Positions 40,358 through 49,622 are shown, numbered from the stretch's first letter. The stretch is 64,000 nucleotides of DNA from JBMOGA01 sp049318625 (GCA_049318625.1 JBMOGA010000013.1:1-64000), one strand, 5' to 3'. The notes: a model not told the origin generated them from the sequence alone. Numbers and translations are program-made.

Positions 40358-40913
40358 GGAAGCGCTCCTCTCGTCAGCGAGCAGAATTCAGTTGACGTCT
40401 AAAATTTTCACGGTTGGTGGGGGCTGGCAAGGCGAATTCCATGTGCCGCAACCGCCTTGCGCGCGTCACCGATAGGCCGTGTCTGTGACAGCCGCATGCC
40501 GGACGGCGGGGACCGCCCCTTCATCGCCCATGCGGCGGCAAGGCTGATTGGTCAGTCTCGGCGACAGTGCCCGCGACGCGCCGGCCGAAGGCGAGCGGCC
40601 GTCCCCAGAATCCCCGCTGCCGCGCCCCGCTAGCCTGTCCCCGCATCGCTCACGGGTTATCCATACGCCATCCACAGTTTAGCCAGCGGGCCGGGCCGGA
40701 ACCTGCGGGCCCGACCCTGGAATCCGGGCTTTCGTGAGCATCAGCCGCTTTGTTTGGTGGACAACGTGCCCCGCGGCTTGCGAGTCGACCCCCCCCTCTG
40801 GTTTCGTGCCTCTTGTTCGGCGCGATTGAGCGCGAGACTGCTCCGCCGGTCGATCACAAGACCGGAGCGATGGCCGGTGGCGCATGGGCGCCGCGCCCAA
40901 CCGAGGGACGAGA
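40358..40913. other. intergenic region, no gene recognised
   Basis: These 556 bases separate the hydrolase pseudogene from ybjN. The left part continues the more AT-rich patch. I see no RNA gene, repeat or protein with family features. GAGGGACGAGA at 40903-40913 is the ribosome binding site of ybjN. Confidence 0.35.
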
Positions 40914-41411
40914 ATGGGAACGTCGGAAGCTGGTTACGAACGGGCATCGAACCCCATCGACTTGGTCGAGCAGGTCGCCGTGGCCCACGACTGGGCCGCC
41001 GACCGCAGCCGTGACGACGAGTTGACGCTGATCGTCGCCGGCAGCTGGACCGACTATCACGTCTCGCTCAACTGGCGGGACGATCTCGAGACGCTGCACC
41101 TCGCATGCGCCTTCGACTTCCGCGTGCCCGACAACCGGTTGAACGAGATCTACCGTCTCGTCGCCCAGATCAACGAGCAGCTCTGGATCGGCCACTTCGA
41201 TCTGTGGACCCAGGAAGGGCTCATCATGTACCGGCACGCGCTGATGCTGAACGGCGCCGTCGCCACGCCGAACCAGTGCGAAGCCCTGCTCAAGGCCTCG
41301 CTGGAGGCCTGCGAGCGCTATTATCAGGCCTTCCAGTTCGTCGTCTGGGCCGGCAAGGAGAGCCGCGAGGCATTGGTTTCCACCATGTTCGAGACCGAAG
41401 GCCGCGCCTGA
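40914..41411 (+). CDS. YbjN domain-containing protein
   Basis: The 165-residue cytosolic protein has the YbjN fold of the type III secretion chaperone-like superfamily; the segments LACAFDFRVPDNRLNEIYRLVAQINEQLWIGHFDLW and EGLIMYRHALML are well conserved in alphaproteobacteria. The function is unknown; E. coli YbjN affects motility and stress responses. The ATG at 40914 has GAGGGACGAGA just before it and is preferred to 40884. proC follows 300 bases later, a gene pair often seen in this group. Confidence 0.88.
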   Translation: MGTSEAGYERASNPIDLVEQVAVAHDWAADRSRDDELTLIVAGSWTDYHVSLNWRDDLETLHLACAFDFRVPDNRLNEIYRLVAQINEQLWIGHFDLWTQEGLIMYRHALMLNGAVATPNQCEALLKASLEACERYYQAFQFVVWAGKESREALVSTMFETEGRA

Positions 41412-41711
41412 GCTACCCGGCGCTCCGAGCCCGTGCCTGAGCGCTTCTTCCAGTTCGCGCCCCCACCCCTTTCGTCCTCGGGCTCGATCAACCACAGAGG
41501 CATTGTCGCCCTCGGCCGCGTGCCGAGGGCCCCGGGTTCAGGCCGTGCCGACACGCGCGGTCGCGGGTCGACGGCGCCGCCGGGCACCTCCCGCGCGACA
41601 CGGCCACGCGTTCGGGCGAGGGATTGCCGCTTTTCTTCTCTGGCATGAGGCCGCGCGGCGGATGTACGTTGCCGCGGCGCCCGGCGCGCACTGCAGAAGA
41701 AGAGGACGACG
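41412..41711. other. intergenic region upstream of proC
   Basis: No gene is seen in these 300 bases. The last part, AGAAGAAGAGGACGACG, provides a purine-rich ribosome binding site for proC. Confidence 0.3.
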
Positions 41712-42536
41712 ATGACCATTCAACTCGATGGTCCGCTGGTGCTGGCGGGCGCCGGCAAGATGGGCGGCGCGCTGCTCACCGGCTGGCTCGCGCAAGGCCT
41801 GCCCGCGGCGCGTGTGATCGTGCAGGACCCCGGTCCGCCACCCGATATCCAGGCGATTCTCGACCGCGCCGGCATTCGATCCACCCCGGAGCTGGGCGAC
41901 CTCGAACGGCCGCCGGCCGTGCTGCTTCTGGCCGTCAAGCCGCAGATCATGGAGGACGTGCTGCCGCCGCTCGGCCGGTGCGTCGGACCGGGCACGCTGG
42001 TGCTTTCGGTTGCCGCCGGGCGGACGATCGCCAGCCTCGAGCGCCATCTCCCGGCCGGCACCGCGGTGGTGCGCACCATCCCCAATACGCCGGCGGCCGT
42101 CGGGCGCGGCATCACCGTGTGCGTGGCGAACGCCCACGTGACGCCGGCGCAGCGCGCCTTGTGCGATCAGCTGCTCGGCGCCGTCGGCCAGGTCGGGTGG
42201 GTCGACGACGAGGGCCTGATCGACGTGGCGACGGCGGTCTCCGGCTCCGGACCCGCCTACGTGTTTCTGCTGGCCGAGGCGCTGGCGGCGGCCGGTGTCG
42301 CGGCCGGGCTCGCCCCGGATCTCGCGCGCCGGCTCGGCGATGCGACGGTGGCGGGCGCTGGCGAACTGCTCCACCGCTCCGGCGAGGATCCCGCCGTGCT
42401 CCGCCGCAATGTCACCTCGCCGAACGGCACGACGGCGGCGGCGCTGGCGGTGCTGATGGCGGATGACGGGCTCGGCCCCCTGCTGACGCGCGCGGTGGCG
42501 GCGGCAGCTCGCCGCAGCCGCGAGCTCAGCGCTTGA
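41712..42536 (+). CDS. proC: pyrroline-5-carboxylate reductase
   Basis: The 274-residue enzyme makes the last step of proline synthesis. The N-terminal cofactor motif is VLAGAGKMGGALL, followed by VLLLAVKPQIM and the conserved VRTIPNTPAAVGRGIT. The C-terminal dimerisation domain includes AVSGSGPAYVFLLAEAL and VTSPNGTT. All catalytic signatures are intact. Confidence 0.95.
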   Translation: MTIQLDGPLVLAGAGKMGGALLTGWLAQGLPAARVIVQDPGPPPDIQAILDRAGIRSTPELGDLERPPAVLLLAVKPQIMEDVLPPLGRCVGPGTLVLSVAAGRTIASLERHLPAGTAVVRTIPNTPAAVGRGITVCVANAHVTPAQRALCDQLLGAVGQVGWVDDEGLIDVATAVSGSGPAYVFLLAEALAAAGVAAGLAPDLARRLGDATVAGAGELLHRSGEDPAVLRRNVTSPNGTTAAALAVLMADDGLGPLLTRAVAAAARRSRELSA

Positions 42537-42600
42537 TCCAGTCGGCCCGTGACACCCTATTCCCTAAGGAGACGCGGATTGTCCGCGCTGGGAGACCACC

Positions 42601-43293
42601 ATGATGGACATTTCGACGCCACGCGGTCGCATCGTCGCCGCCGCACTGCGGATCGCCGCCGAGCGCCCGTGGCCCGGCATCACGCTGCGCGACATCGCCG
42701 AGGCCGCCGATCTGACCCTGTCTGACCTGGCCCGCGAGTTCGCCGGCAAGAGCCAGATCCTCGTCGCCTTCAATCGCGCCATCGACGACGCGGTTCTGCG
42801 CAACGCGCCGAAGCCGAGCGCCGGCCAGACCGCCCGCGACTCGCTGTTCGAGGCGATGATGGCGCGCTTCGACGCGCTGACGCCCTACCGCGCCGCCGTG
42901 CGTTCGATCGTTGCCGAGCCGGTCGCCGACGGCCGCCTGCTGCTGAGCCTGCTCACCTCGCAGCGCTGGATGCTCGCCGCCGCCGGTATCGACACCGACG
43001 GCGTGCGCGGCAAGCTGCGCATCGCCGGTCTCACCTCCGTCTATGCCGGCGTGTTCCGCACCTGGCTCAGCGACGACGACCCGGGCCTCGCCCGCACCAT
43101 GGCCGCGCTCGACCGCCGGCTGCGCAGCGGCGAGCGCACGATGGACAGCGTCGAACGGGTGTGCGCCGGCGCCGGGCGCGCCAAAACGGCGGCCTGTGAT
43201 GTCCTGCGCGGACTGCGCAACAGGACCGGTCGCGGTGCCGCCGACGCCGGCCCGGCCGATGCCGCGCCCCCGGCCGCCCCGGCGGCGGGTTAG
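42601..43293 (+). CDS. TetR-like helix-turn-helix regulator
   Basis: The 230-residue protein starts with a TetR-type DNA-binding region: GRIVAAALRIAAERPWPGITLRDIAEAADLTLSDLAREFAGKSQILVAF. The rest is a helical ligand-domain-like part, and the last 30 residues are a Pro/Ala tail of low complexity. It is similar in outline to COQ9-type proteins, but I see no lipid-binding signature. It follows proC by 64 bases and precedes the CsaA-like gene. Confidence 0.78.
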   Translation: MMDISTPRGRIVAAALRIAAERPWPGITLRDIAEAADLTLSDLAREFAGKSQILVAFNRAIDDAVLRNAPKPSAGQTARDSLFEAMMARFDALTPYRAAVRSIVAEPVADGRLLLSLLTSQRWMLAAAGIDTDGVRGKLRIAGLTSVYAGVFRTWLSDDDPGLARTMAALDRRLRSGERTMDSVERVCAGAGRAKTAACDVLRGLRNRTGRGAADAGPADAAPPAAPAAG

Positions 43294-43322
43294 AGCATTC
43301 TCGTCGAGGGAGGGATGGTTCG

Positions 43323-43682
43323 ATGCACAGCGGTGGAGCGCCGGCGCCCACGATCGGATTCGACGACTTCATGAAGGTCGATATCCGCGTCGGCACCATC
43401 GTCGAGGCGGAGCCCTACCCCGAAGCCCGCAAGCCCGCGATCAAGCTCAAGATCGATTTCGGGCCGGATATCGGCATCAAGCGCAGCTCGGCGCAGATCA
43501 CCGTCCACTATGCGCCCGACCGCCTGGTCGGACGCAAAGTGGCGGCGGTGGTGAACTTCCCGCCGCGTCAGATCGGCAAGTTCATGTCCGAGGTCCTGAC
43601 GCTCGGGTTCCCGGATGCCGACGGCGCCGTCGTGCTGTTCGCGCCCGATCACCCGGTGCCGGATGGCGCCCGCCTTTTCTGA
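43323..43682 (+). CDS. csaA: CsaA-like tRNA-binding protein
   Basis: The 119-residue protein is a stand-alone EMAP/OB-fold tRNA-binding domain: FDDFMKVDIRVGTIVEAEPYPEARKPAIKLKIDFG and the end VNFPPRQIGKFMSEVLTLGF match CsaA/YgjH proteins. CsaA has been described as a chaperone-like export factor in Bacillus, and the OB fold binds tRNA. The ATG lies 29 bases after the regulator's stop. Confidence 0.92.
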   Translation: MHSGGAPAPTIGFDDFMKVDIRVGTIVEAEPYPEARKPAIKLKIDFGPDIGIKRSSAQITVHYAPDRLVGRKVAAVVNFPPRQIGKFMSEVLTLGFPDADGAVVLFAPDHPVPDGARLF

Positions 43683-43809
43683 GCGGCCGAGAGGCCGCGG
43701 GTTGCTCCGCGGGCGGCCGGAGCCGCGGCGGAACCGTGTTCGCCCCGGTCTGTCGTGCATCCGGGCGTTTGGCGTATAAGGGCCGACGTCCACAGCCAGC
43801 CGAGTTCCC

Positions 43810-45225
43810 ATGCCGAAACCGACGTCCCTGCTGTTTGCCGTTCTGATCCTGCTCGCCGCGGCCTTGCCCGCCGACGCCCAGCGGCGCGAGCCGCCGGGAT
43901 CCCGCGAGGCGGTGCAGATGTCGTTCTCGCCGATCGTCAAGCGGGCGGCGCCGGCGGTGGTGAACGTCTACGTGCGGGCGCGGGTGCAGACGTTCGTGTC
44001 GCCGTTCGCGGACGATCCCTTCTTCCGCCGGTTCCTCGGGGACCGCTTCGGCGTGCCGGCCGAGCGCTTGCAGAACTCGCTCGGCTCCGGCGTGATCGTG
44101 CATCCCGACGGCATCGTCGTGACCAACACCCACGTCATCAAGTCGAGCGGCCAGACCGAGATCAAGGTCGCGCTGGCCGACAAGCGCGAGTTCGACGCCA
44201 CCGTGCTGTCGCAGGACGACAAGACCGACATCGCCATCCTCAAGCTCGACGGCGGAAGTGGCAAGTTTCCGTTCCTCGAGTTCACCGACAGCGACACCCT
44301 GGAGGTCGGCGATCTGGTGCTGGCCATCGGCAATCCGTTCAACGTCGGCCAGACGGTGACCAGCGGCATCATTTCGGGACTGGCGCGCAGCGAGGTCGGC
44401 CGCGCGGATTCCCTCGACGCCCGGGTGTTCATTCAGACCGACGCCGCCATCAACCCCGGCAACTCGGGTGGCGCTCTGGTCGACCTCGGCGGCCGGCTGG
44501 TCGGCATCAACACGCAGATCCTGTCGCGCAGCGGCGGCTCGCTCGGCATCGGCTTTGCGATCCCCTCCAATCTGGTGCGCCTCTACGTCGACAGCGCGCT
44601 GTCGGGCCGCAAGGTCGAGCGCCCCTGGCTCGGCGTGAAGTTCGAGGCGGTGACCCGTGACGTTGCCGAGACCCTCGGCCTGCAGCGCATATCCGGCGCC
44701 CTGGTCTCGCGGGTGACGCCGAAGAGCCCGGCCGAGGCCGCCGGCCTCAAGCCCGGCGACGTCGTCGTCTCGGTGGACGGCTTCGAGGTCTCCGACCCGC
44801 GCTCCATCTACTACCGCGTCACCACGCGCGGCACCGGCAGCAAGTCGAAGTTCGCGCTGCTGCGCGCGGGCAAGCCGCTGACGGTCGAGATCGCGTTGCA
44901 GGCAGCGCCCCGCGGCGGCGCCGACGACGCCCGCAACCTGTCCGGCAGCCATCCCCTCGACGGCGCGCGCGCCGCCGCGCTGTTACCGGGCCTCGCCGAC
45001 GAACTCGGCATCGACGACGAGACCGGCATCGTGATCGTCAGCGTCCGGCCGAACTCGGTGGCCGCCGGCCTCGGCTTCAAGCCGGGCGACCTGATCGTGC
45101 AAATCGGCGGCCAGGCCGTCGAGACGCTCGCCGACCTCGATCGCATGCTGCGCCAGCGCCAGCGGGTGTGGACCATCGCGGTCAAGCGCGGCGATCGGAT
45201 TCTGCAACTGCAGGTGCCGGGCTAG
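43810..45225 (+). CDS. HtrA/Deg-family periplasmic serine protease
   Basis: The 471-residue protein has a signal peptide (cleaved near ADAQR), a trypsin-like domain with triad H108 (TNTHVI), D140 (TDIAIL) and S219 (NPGNSGGAL), then two PDZ domains (about 265-360 and 375-470). It is thus a complete DegQ-like protease and distinct from the DegP at 57,277, which has a longer linker. It is followed by a convergent caspase-like gene. It should act in envelope protein quality control. Confidence 0.93.
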   Translation: MPKPTSLLFAVLILLAAALPADAQRREPPGSREAVQMSFSPIVKRAAPAVVNVYVRARVQTFVSPFADDPFFRRFLGDRFGVPAERLQNSLGSGVIVHPDGIVVTNTHVIKSSGQTEIKVALADKREFDATVLSQDDKTDIAILKLDGGSGKFPFLEFTDSDTLEVGDLVLAIGNPFNVGQTVTSGIISGLARSEVGRADSLDARVFIQTDAAINPGNSGGALVDLGGRLVGINTQILSRSGGSLGIGFAIPSNLVRLYVDSALSGRKVERPWLGVKFEAVTRDVAETLGLQRISGALVSRVTPKSPAEAAGLKPGDVVVSVDGFEVSDPRSIYYRVTTRGTGSKSKFALLRAGKPLTVEIALQAAPRGGADDARNLSGSHPLDGARAAALLPGLADELGIDDETGIVIVSVRPNSVAAGLGFKPGDLIVQIGGQAVETLADLDRMLRQRQRVWTIAVKRGDRILQLQVPG

Positions 45226-45286
45226 GGCGTGTCCCGCGCGGCCACCGCAAGCGTGAATCGCTCTCGGTAGCGCCATCGGGCGCGGG

Positions 45287-46315
45287 TCACTTCCAGTCGC
45301 ACCGCCGCGGGTCGCTGCCCCGGCCGCCGATGCAGGTGAGCCGGCCGTGCGGCGTCGTCGTGCTCACCGGCCGGCTCCGCTTGACCTCCCCGGCCGGCCA
45401 GATCTGGAACGAATAGGCGGTCGGATCGGGCCGGTCGGTGGAGATCTGGCGGTCGGCGGAGCCCTGGGCCGGGGTGACCCGTTCCGCCGGGACGCTGGCC
45501 GCCGGTACCGTCACCGGTGCTCCGTCGGCCGCGAGAAAATAGAACTGCGCCCGCAGCGCCGAATTCTCCCACGGCACCTGCTTCTGCCGCGTCGCCGCGA
45601 TCACGTCGTTGCGCACCCCGATCATGATCGCGCTGAGATCCTTGCCCGGCTGCACGATGTGCCGCTTCAACGCTTCCGTGAACGGCGAGTTGCGGCCGAG
45701 GCCGTCGAGCGCCACGTCGTTGGGCGCGGTGGCGAAGGCGATGAAGGTGCCGACCGATGCCGCCTGCACCGCCGCCAGCCCCTTGCCGACGCCGGCCGAC
45801 CGCGTGCCGAGGCTGCGGGCCAGCGTGCGCGCCAGCGGATTGTCGCGGCAGGCGTCGAGGAACACGATGCTGGTCCGCGCCGACCGCTCCATCTGGCCGA
45901 TCAGGGCGTCGAGCCGGACGGTCTGGGCGTCGACCTCGAGTTCGTGCGACAGCTCCGCATCGACCGGCACCAGATAGTTGACGCCGGCCACTTGCACGCT
46001 GTGCCCGGCGTAGAACAGCACCGCCGTCTCCGCCCCGCCGGCCGCCTCGGTGAACTGGCGCACGCTGCGCATCAGGCCGCGATGGTCGAGGTCGAACCCC
46101 GAGATCACCGCGAAGCCGAGGCCCTCGAAGATCGCCGCCATGTCGCGGGCATCGTTCGCCGGGTTGATCAGCGGCGCCGCGTGCTTGTAGGCCGCATTAC
46201 CGATCACCAGGGCGACACGCTTGCCCTCGGCGGCGGCCGCATGGGCCATCGCCCATGTCGCCATCAGTACGCAGGCAACCAGCCGAACACGCGAAAACAA
46301 AAGGGAAAAAACCAT
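45287..46315 (-). CDS. caspase-like (peptidase C14) exported protein
   Basis: The 342-residue protein has an N-terminal signal or anchor (about 10-33, AAAAEG) and then a p20 caspase-like domain: KRVALVIGNAAYKHAAPL, catalytic H105 in FYAGHSVQV and C156 in LDACRDNPLA, both present. The C-terminal 90 residues look like linker with no domain I can name; they end DPRRCDWK. Such bacterial orthocaspases are common in alphaproteobacteria and their roles are mostly unknown. Start 46315 is chosen because the frame upstream to 46450 has no family similarity. Confidence 0.9.
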   Translation of the reverse strand: MVFSLLFSRVRLVACVLMATWAMAHAAAAEGKRVALVIGNAAYKHAAPLINPANDARDMAAIFEGLGFAVISGFDLDHRGLMRSVRQFTEAAGGAETAVLFYAGHSVQVAGVNYLVPVDAELSHELEVDAQTVRLDALIGQMERSARTSIVFLDACRDNPLARTLARSLGTRSAGVGKGLAAVQAASVGTFIAFATAPNDVALDGLGRNSPFTEALKRHIVQPGKDLSAIMIGVRNDVIAATRQKQVPWENSALRAQFYFLAADGAPVTVPAASVPAERVTPAQGSADRQISTDRPDPTAYSFQIWPAGEVKRSRPVSTTTPHGRLTCIGGRGSDPRRCDWK

Positions 46316-46467
46316 GGGAACCCGCCGGACATGCGATGGCGCCAGCCTATCACGGAAGTTGCAGAATGGTAGTCGTACACCCGCCCTGGTGCCGCCCCGT
46401 CCAACGACAGCCCGGTCGGGCGCGCCGCACCCTGCCCACCCCCGCCGCAATCGGCTAGAAGAAGAGA

Positions 46468-47778
46468 ATGACCGACCTGTTCGCAGCGGCCGGATTGGAC
46501 AAGGGCGCCCCCCGGCCGCTCGCCGACCGCTTGCGCCCGACCCGGCTCGCCGAGGTGGTGGGCCAGGGCCATCTGGTCGGCCCGGCCGGCACGCTGACCC
46601 GCCTGCTAGCGGCCGGCCGCCTGCCGAGCCTGATCCTGTGGGGGCCGCCCGGCACCGGCAAGACCACGGTCGCCCGCCTGCTCGCTGAGGAGACCAGTCT
46701 CGCCTTCGAGCAACTGTCCGCCATCTTCTCGGGCGTTCAGGACCTCCGCAAGGCCTTCGACCGCGCCAAGGCGCGCCGCCAGAGCGGCCAGGGCACCCTG
46801 CTGTTCATCGACGAGATCCACCGCTTCAACCGCGCCCAGCAGGACAGCTTCCTCCCGCACATGGAGGACGGCACCATCACGCTGGTCGGCGCGACCACCG
46901 AGAACCCGTCCTTCGAGCTGAACGCGGCCGTACTCTCGCGCGCCATGGTGCTGGTCTTCCAACGCCTCGACGAAGCGGCGATGGCGGACCTGCTCGCCCG
47001 CGCCGAGCAGGTCGCCGGGCGGCCGCTGCCGCTCGACGCCGATGCCCGCGCCGCCCTCGTCGACATGTCCGATGGCGATGGCCGCGCCCTGCTCAACCTC
47101 GCGGAGGAGGTGCTCGCCGCCGCCGGCGACGGCCGGCCCCTCGACCGCGCCGGCCTCTCGACCCTCGTCCAGCGCCGTGCGCCGCTCTACGACAAGAGCC
47201 GCGACGGCCACTACAATCTCGTCAGCGCACTGCATAAGGCGGTGCGCGGCTCGGACCCCGACGCGGCGCTCTACTGGCTGTCGCGCATGCTCGACGGCGG
47301 CGAGGATCCGTTGTTCATCTGCCGGCGCGTGGTGCGCATGGCGGTCGAGGACATCGGCCTCGCCGACCCGCAGGCGCTGGCCCAGGGGCTCGCCGCCAAG
47401 GAGGCCTACGACTTCCTCGGCTCGCCGGAGGGCGAACTCGCGCTGGTGCAGGCGGTCGTCTACATGGCGACCGCGCCCAAGTCGAACGCCATCTACGTCG
47501 CCCAGAAGGCGGCCATGCGCGCGGCCAAGCAGCACGGCAGCCTGGCGCCGCCCAAGCACATCCTCAATGCGCCAACCCGTCTGATGGCGGATGAAAGATA
47601 CGGCGAGGGCTACGAGTACGACCACGACACACCCGAGGGGTTCTCGGGCCAGAACTACTTCCCCGACGAGATCGGCCGGCTGTCGTTCTACGACCCGCCC
47701 GAGCGCGGTTTCGAGCGCGAGATCAAGCGCCGGCTCGACTATTGGGCGAAGCTGCGCGCCAAACGCGGCAAGGACTGA
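46468..47778 (+). CDS. rarA: replication-associated recombination protein A
   Basis: The 436-residue AAA+ ATPase of the RarA/MgsA/WHIP family acts at stalled replication forks. Walker A is GPPGTGKTTVARL and Walker B LLFIDEIHRFNRAQQD; the C-terminal part has VYMATAPKSNAIYVA and LNAPTRLM typical of the tetramerisation domain. It is transcribed divergently from the caspase-like gene, and the two starts are 152 bases apart. Confidence 0.95.
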   Translation: MTDLFAAAGLDKGAPRPLADRLRPTRLAEVVGQGHLVGPAGTLTRLLAAGRLPSLILWGPPGTGKTTVARLLAEETSLAFEQLSAIFSGVQDLRKAFDRAKARRQSGQGTLLFIDEIHRFNRAQQDSFLPHMEDGTITLVGATTENPSFELNAAVLSRAMVLVFQRLDEAAMADLLARAEQVAGRPLPLDADARAALVDMSDGDGRALLNLAEEVLAAAGDGRPLDRAGLSTLVQRRAPLYDKSRDGHYNLVSALHKAVRGSDPDAALYWLSRMLDGGEDPLFICRRVVRMAVEDIGLADPQALAQGLAAKEAYDFLGSPEGELALVQAVVYMATAPKSNAIYVAQKAAMRAAKQHGSLAPPKHILNAPTRLMADERYGEGYEYDHDTPEGFSGQNYFPDEIGRLSFYDPPERGFEREIKRRLDYWAKLRAKRGKD

Positions 47779-47796
47779 GCCCCGGCGCGCCCGCGA

Positions 47797-48021
47797 TCAG
47801 GCCGGCACCAGTGGCACCGGATCGAGATGCGTCTCGTCGAGATTGCGGCAGTCGCGCAGGTCCTGCACCGTCCGGCAGCAGGTCACGGTCCATGTCTTGC
47901 AGTGCGGGCAATGGTCGGTCTCCATCGCCTCGGGCTCGGGCTCCGTGGTGGCGCCCGCCGTCGCACCCTGCCAGATCAGTGGCGTCGGCCCCGCACTCCG
48001 GACTGTTTCATCCTGCCACAT
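47797..48021 (-). CDS. small cysteine-rich protein of unknown function
   Basis: The frame encodes 74 residues with HCPHCKTWTVTCC near the middle and a further cysteine in RDCRN, so it could bind zinc. The second half shows strong G/C preference at third codon positions, as real genes here do. I know no named family. An internal ATG (METDHCPHC) could be the true start. It converges with rarA. Confidence 0.45.
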   Translation of the reverse strand: MWQDETVRSAGPTPLIWQGATAGATTEPEPEAMETDHCPHCKTWTVTCCRTVQDLRDCRNLDETHLDPVPLVPA

Positions 48022-48434
48022 ACTACGCGCCGCCTATGGTGACGAACTTCGCGATCGGGGCACGAGCGGCCCACGAATGCACGCATCCCGTCGGTCAGGA
48101 TGGCGCTCCAAGACCCGCGGCACAACGACGGCGCACTTTCGTGGTTGCCGAAACTTGAATTGCCGTTGTGAATTAGAACATTCGCAGAAATAAAAAACGT
48201 ATACAGATTAGATATACTTAAATATATGATCTGTAAAAGGCACATAGTGTGACTGGCCGATAGCGCGGACCTCGCGTCTGAGGCCCAGACGGCCGGAACG
48301 GTCGGCTCCCTGCCATATCCACCGCTGCGAAAAGCCGGCAAGGGCGCGGCGCAGTTTCGGCCAGTGTTCAAACGCGAACACAGGCGCCGACCGGGCCCCG
48401 CGCCCTCGCCACGACCCACCATGAGAACCTGACC
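48022..48434. other. intergenic region with an AT-rich core
   Basis: Bases 48,170-48,245 are far more AT-rich than anything nearby, with runs such as AATAAAAAAC and TATACTTAAATATATGATC. No gene covers it. It could hold a promoter, a recombination point or the edge of a small insertion. Confidence 0.45.
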
Positions 48435-48554
48435 ATGGCAGAGCAACCCGAACCGGCGATCGAGGCGGCGCACATCGGCTATGCGGACGGCCGGGAGACA
48501 GTGGACGAGCTCGCCGAGCGGCTGGCCCTTATCGAGCGGACCATCAGCTACTGA
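48435..48554 (+). CDS. 39-residue small ORF upstream of the endolysin
   Basis: The frame starts at ATG 48435 (MAEQPEPAIEAAHIGYADG) and ends TISY. It is acidic and helical. Its position 108 bases before the endolysin-holin gene makes a co-transcribed small protein possible, but there is no family evidence. Confidence 0.3.
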   Translation: MAEQPEPAIEAAHIGYADGRETVDELAERLALIERTISY

Positions 48555-48662
48555 CGACGCAAGTATAGTTGGCTGGCGCGCCTGCCCGCGCGCTCCGGGC
48601 CGAGCCAGCTCGCCAGCCGCCGCGACTTGGAAAACGAAGCCAATTAGAACATCGTCGCCCGC

Positions 48663-49496
48663 ATGCGGCTCGTCCTCGCCCAGGAAGGCGGGTGGACGGA
48701 GGACCCTCACGATCCCGGCGGCCCGACCAATCGGGGCATCGTCATCGCCGACCTGGCGGCCCATCATGGCGTCGCGGTGAACCGGGCGACATTCGCCGCG
48801 CTGCGCGAGGAACTGCGCGCCATTCCCGAAGCGCTCGTGCGCACGATCTATCTCGAACGCTACTGGCGGCCCGCGTGCTGTCCGGACCTGCCGCCGCCGC
48901 TCGCGCTGTTCCACTTCGACGCCGCGGTCAACCACGGCCTCACGGGCGCGGCCGTGCTGCTGCAGCGCGCCCTCCGCGTGACGGCGGATGGCGAGATCGG
49001 CCCGCTGACCCGGCGCGCGGCGCGCGACGGCCCGATCGACGCGACGCTCGCCCGCTATGCCGAGCTGCGCCGCCGGCGCTACCGCGAGCTTCCCCACTTC
49101 TGGCGATTCGGCCGCGGCTGGCTGGCCCGTGTCGACGCCACGCTGGCCGAGGCCCGGCGAACCCCCGCCGGCCTCGCCGGACCCCGCATCTCCAACCCGA
49201 GAAAGGACGAACCCATGCAGGACGACACCACCGACCGGTCGGCCGCCACCAGCAAATGGTGGGGCCAGTCGCTGACGATCTGGGGGACCCTCGTGACCGC
49301 GGCCGCGACCGTTCTGCCGCTCGTCGGCCCCATGATGGGGCTGGACCTCACCCCCGACCTCGTCCGTCAGGTCGGCGACCAGACCCTGGCCGTGATCCAG
49401 GCCGCCACCGGCCTGATCGGCACGCTGATGGCGATCGTCGGGCGCACGCGGGCCTCGACCCGGCTCGAGCGGCGTCCGTTCACGGTCGAGATCTAG
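48663..49496 (+). CDS. GH108-type endolysin fused to a holin-like C-terminal domain
   Basis: The 277-residue product starts with a glycoside hydrolase 108 (N-acetylmuramidase) domain: the catalytic E8 lies in AQEGGWTEDPHDPGGPTNRG. The predicted peptidoglycan-binding part follows, to about residue 165 (LPHFWRFGRGWLARV). After a linker comes a second unit (about 185-277) with SKWWGQSLTIWGTLVTAAATVLPLVGP, a second hydrophobic helix and IVGRTRASTRLERR, similar to phage holins of the class with two membrane helices. Inside the frame, ATG 49215 (residue 185) has AAAGGA upstream, so a separate holin could also be made. An in-frame TAG precedes ATG 48663. No other phage genes adjoin. Confidence 0.85.
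   Translation: MRLVLAQEGGWTEDPHDPGGPTNRGIVIADLAAHHGVAVNRATFAALREELRAIPEALVRTIYLERYWRPACCPDLPPPLALFHFDAAVNHGLTGAAVLLQRALRVTADGEIGPLTRRAARDGPIDATLARYAELRRRRYRELPHFWRFGRGWLARVDATLAEARRTPAGLAGPRISNPRKDEPMQDDTTDRSAATSKWWGQSLTIWGTLVTAAATVLPLVGPMMGLDLTPDLVRQVGDQTLAVIQAATGLIGTLMAIVGRTRASTRLERRPFTVEI
49215..49496 (+). CDS. possible internally initiated holin-like protein
   Basis: In the same frame as the endolysin gene, ATG 49215 is preceded by GAAAGGACGAACCC. Translation from here would give 93 residues with two membrane helices, the size of an independent holin. Whether one or two proteins are made cannot be told from the sequence. Confidence 0.4.
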   Translation: MQDDTTDRSAATSKWWGQSLTIWGTLVTAAATVLPLVGPMMGLDLTPDLVRQVGDQTLAVIQAATGLIGTLMAIVGRTRASTRLERRPFTVEI

Positions 49497-49622
49497 CCCG
49501 CATCTCGCAGGGCGATGGACCGGCGCGGCGGCGACGTCGTTGACAGGCCGGGAGAGACGCGGCGGTTCATCCCGGGTTCAGCGCCGCGGGGCTAGATCTT
49601 CCGGAGAAAGGAAGCGACGGCC

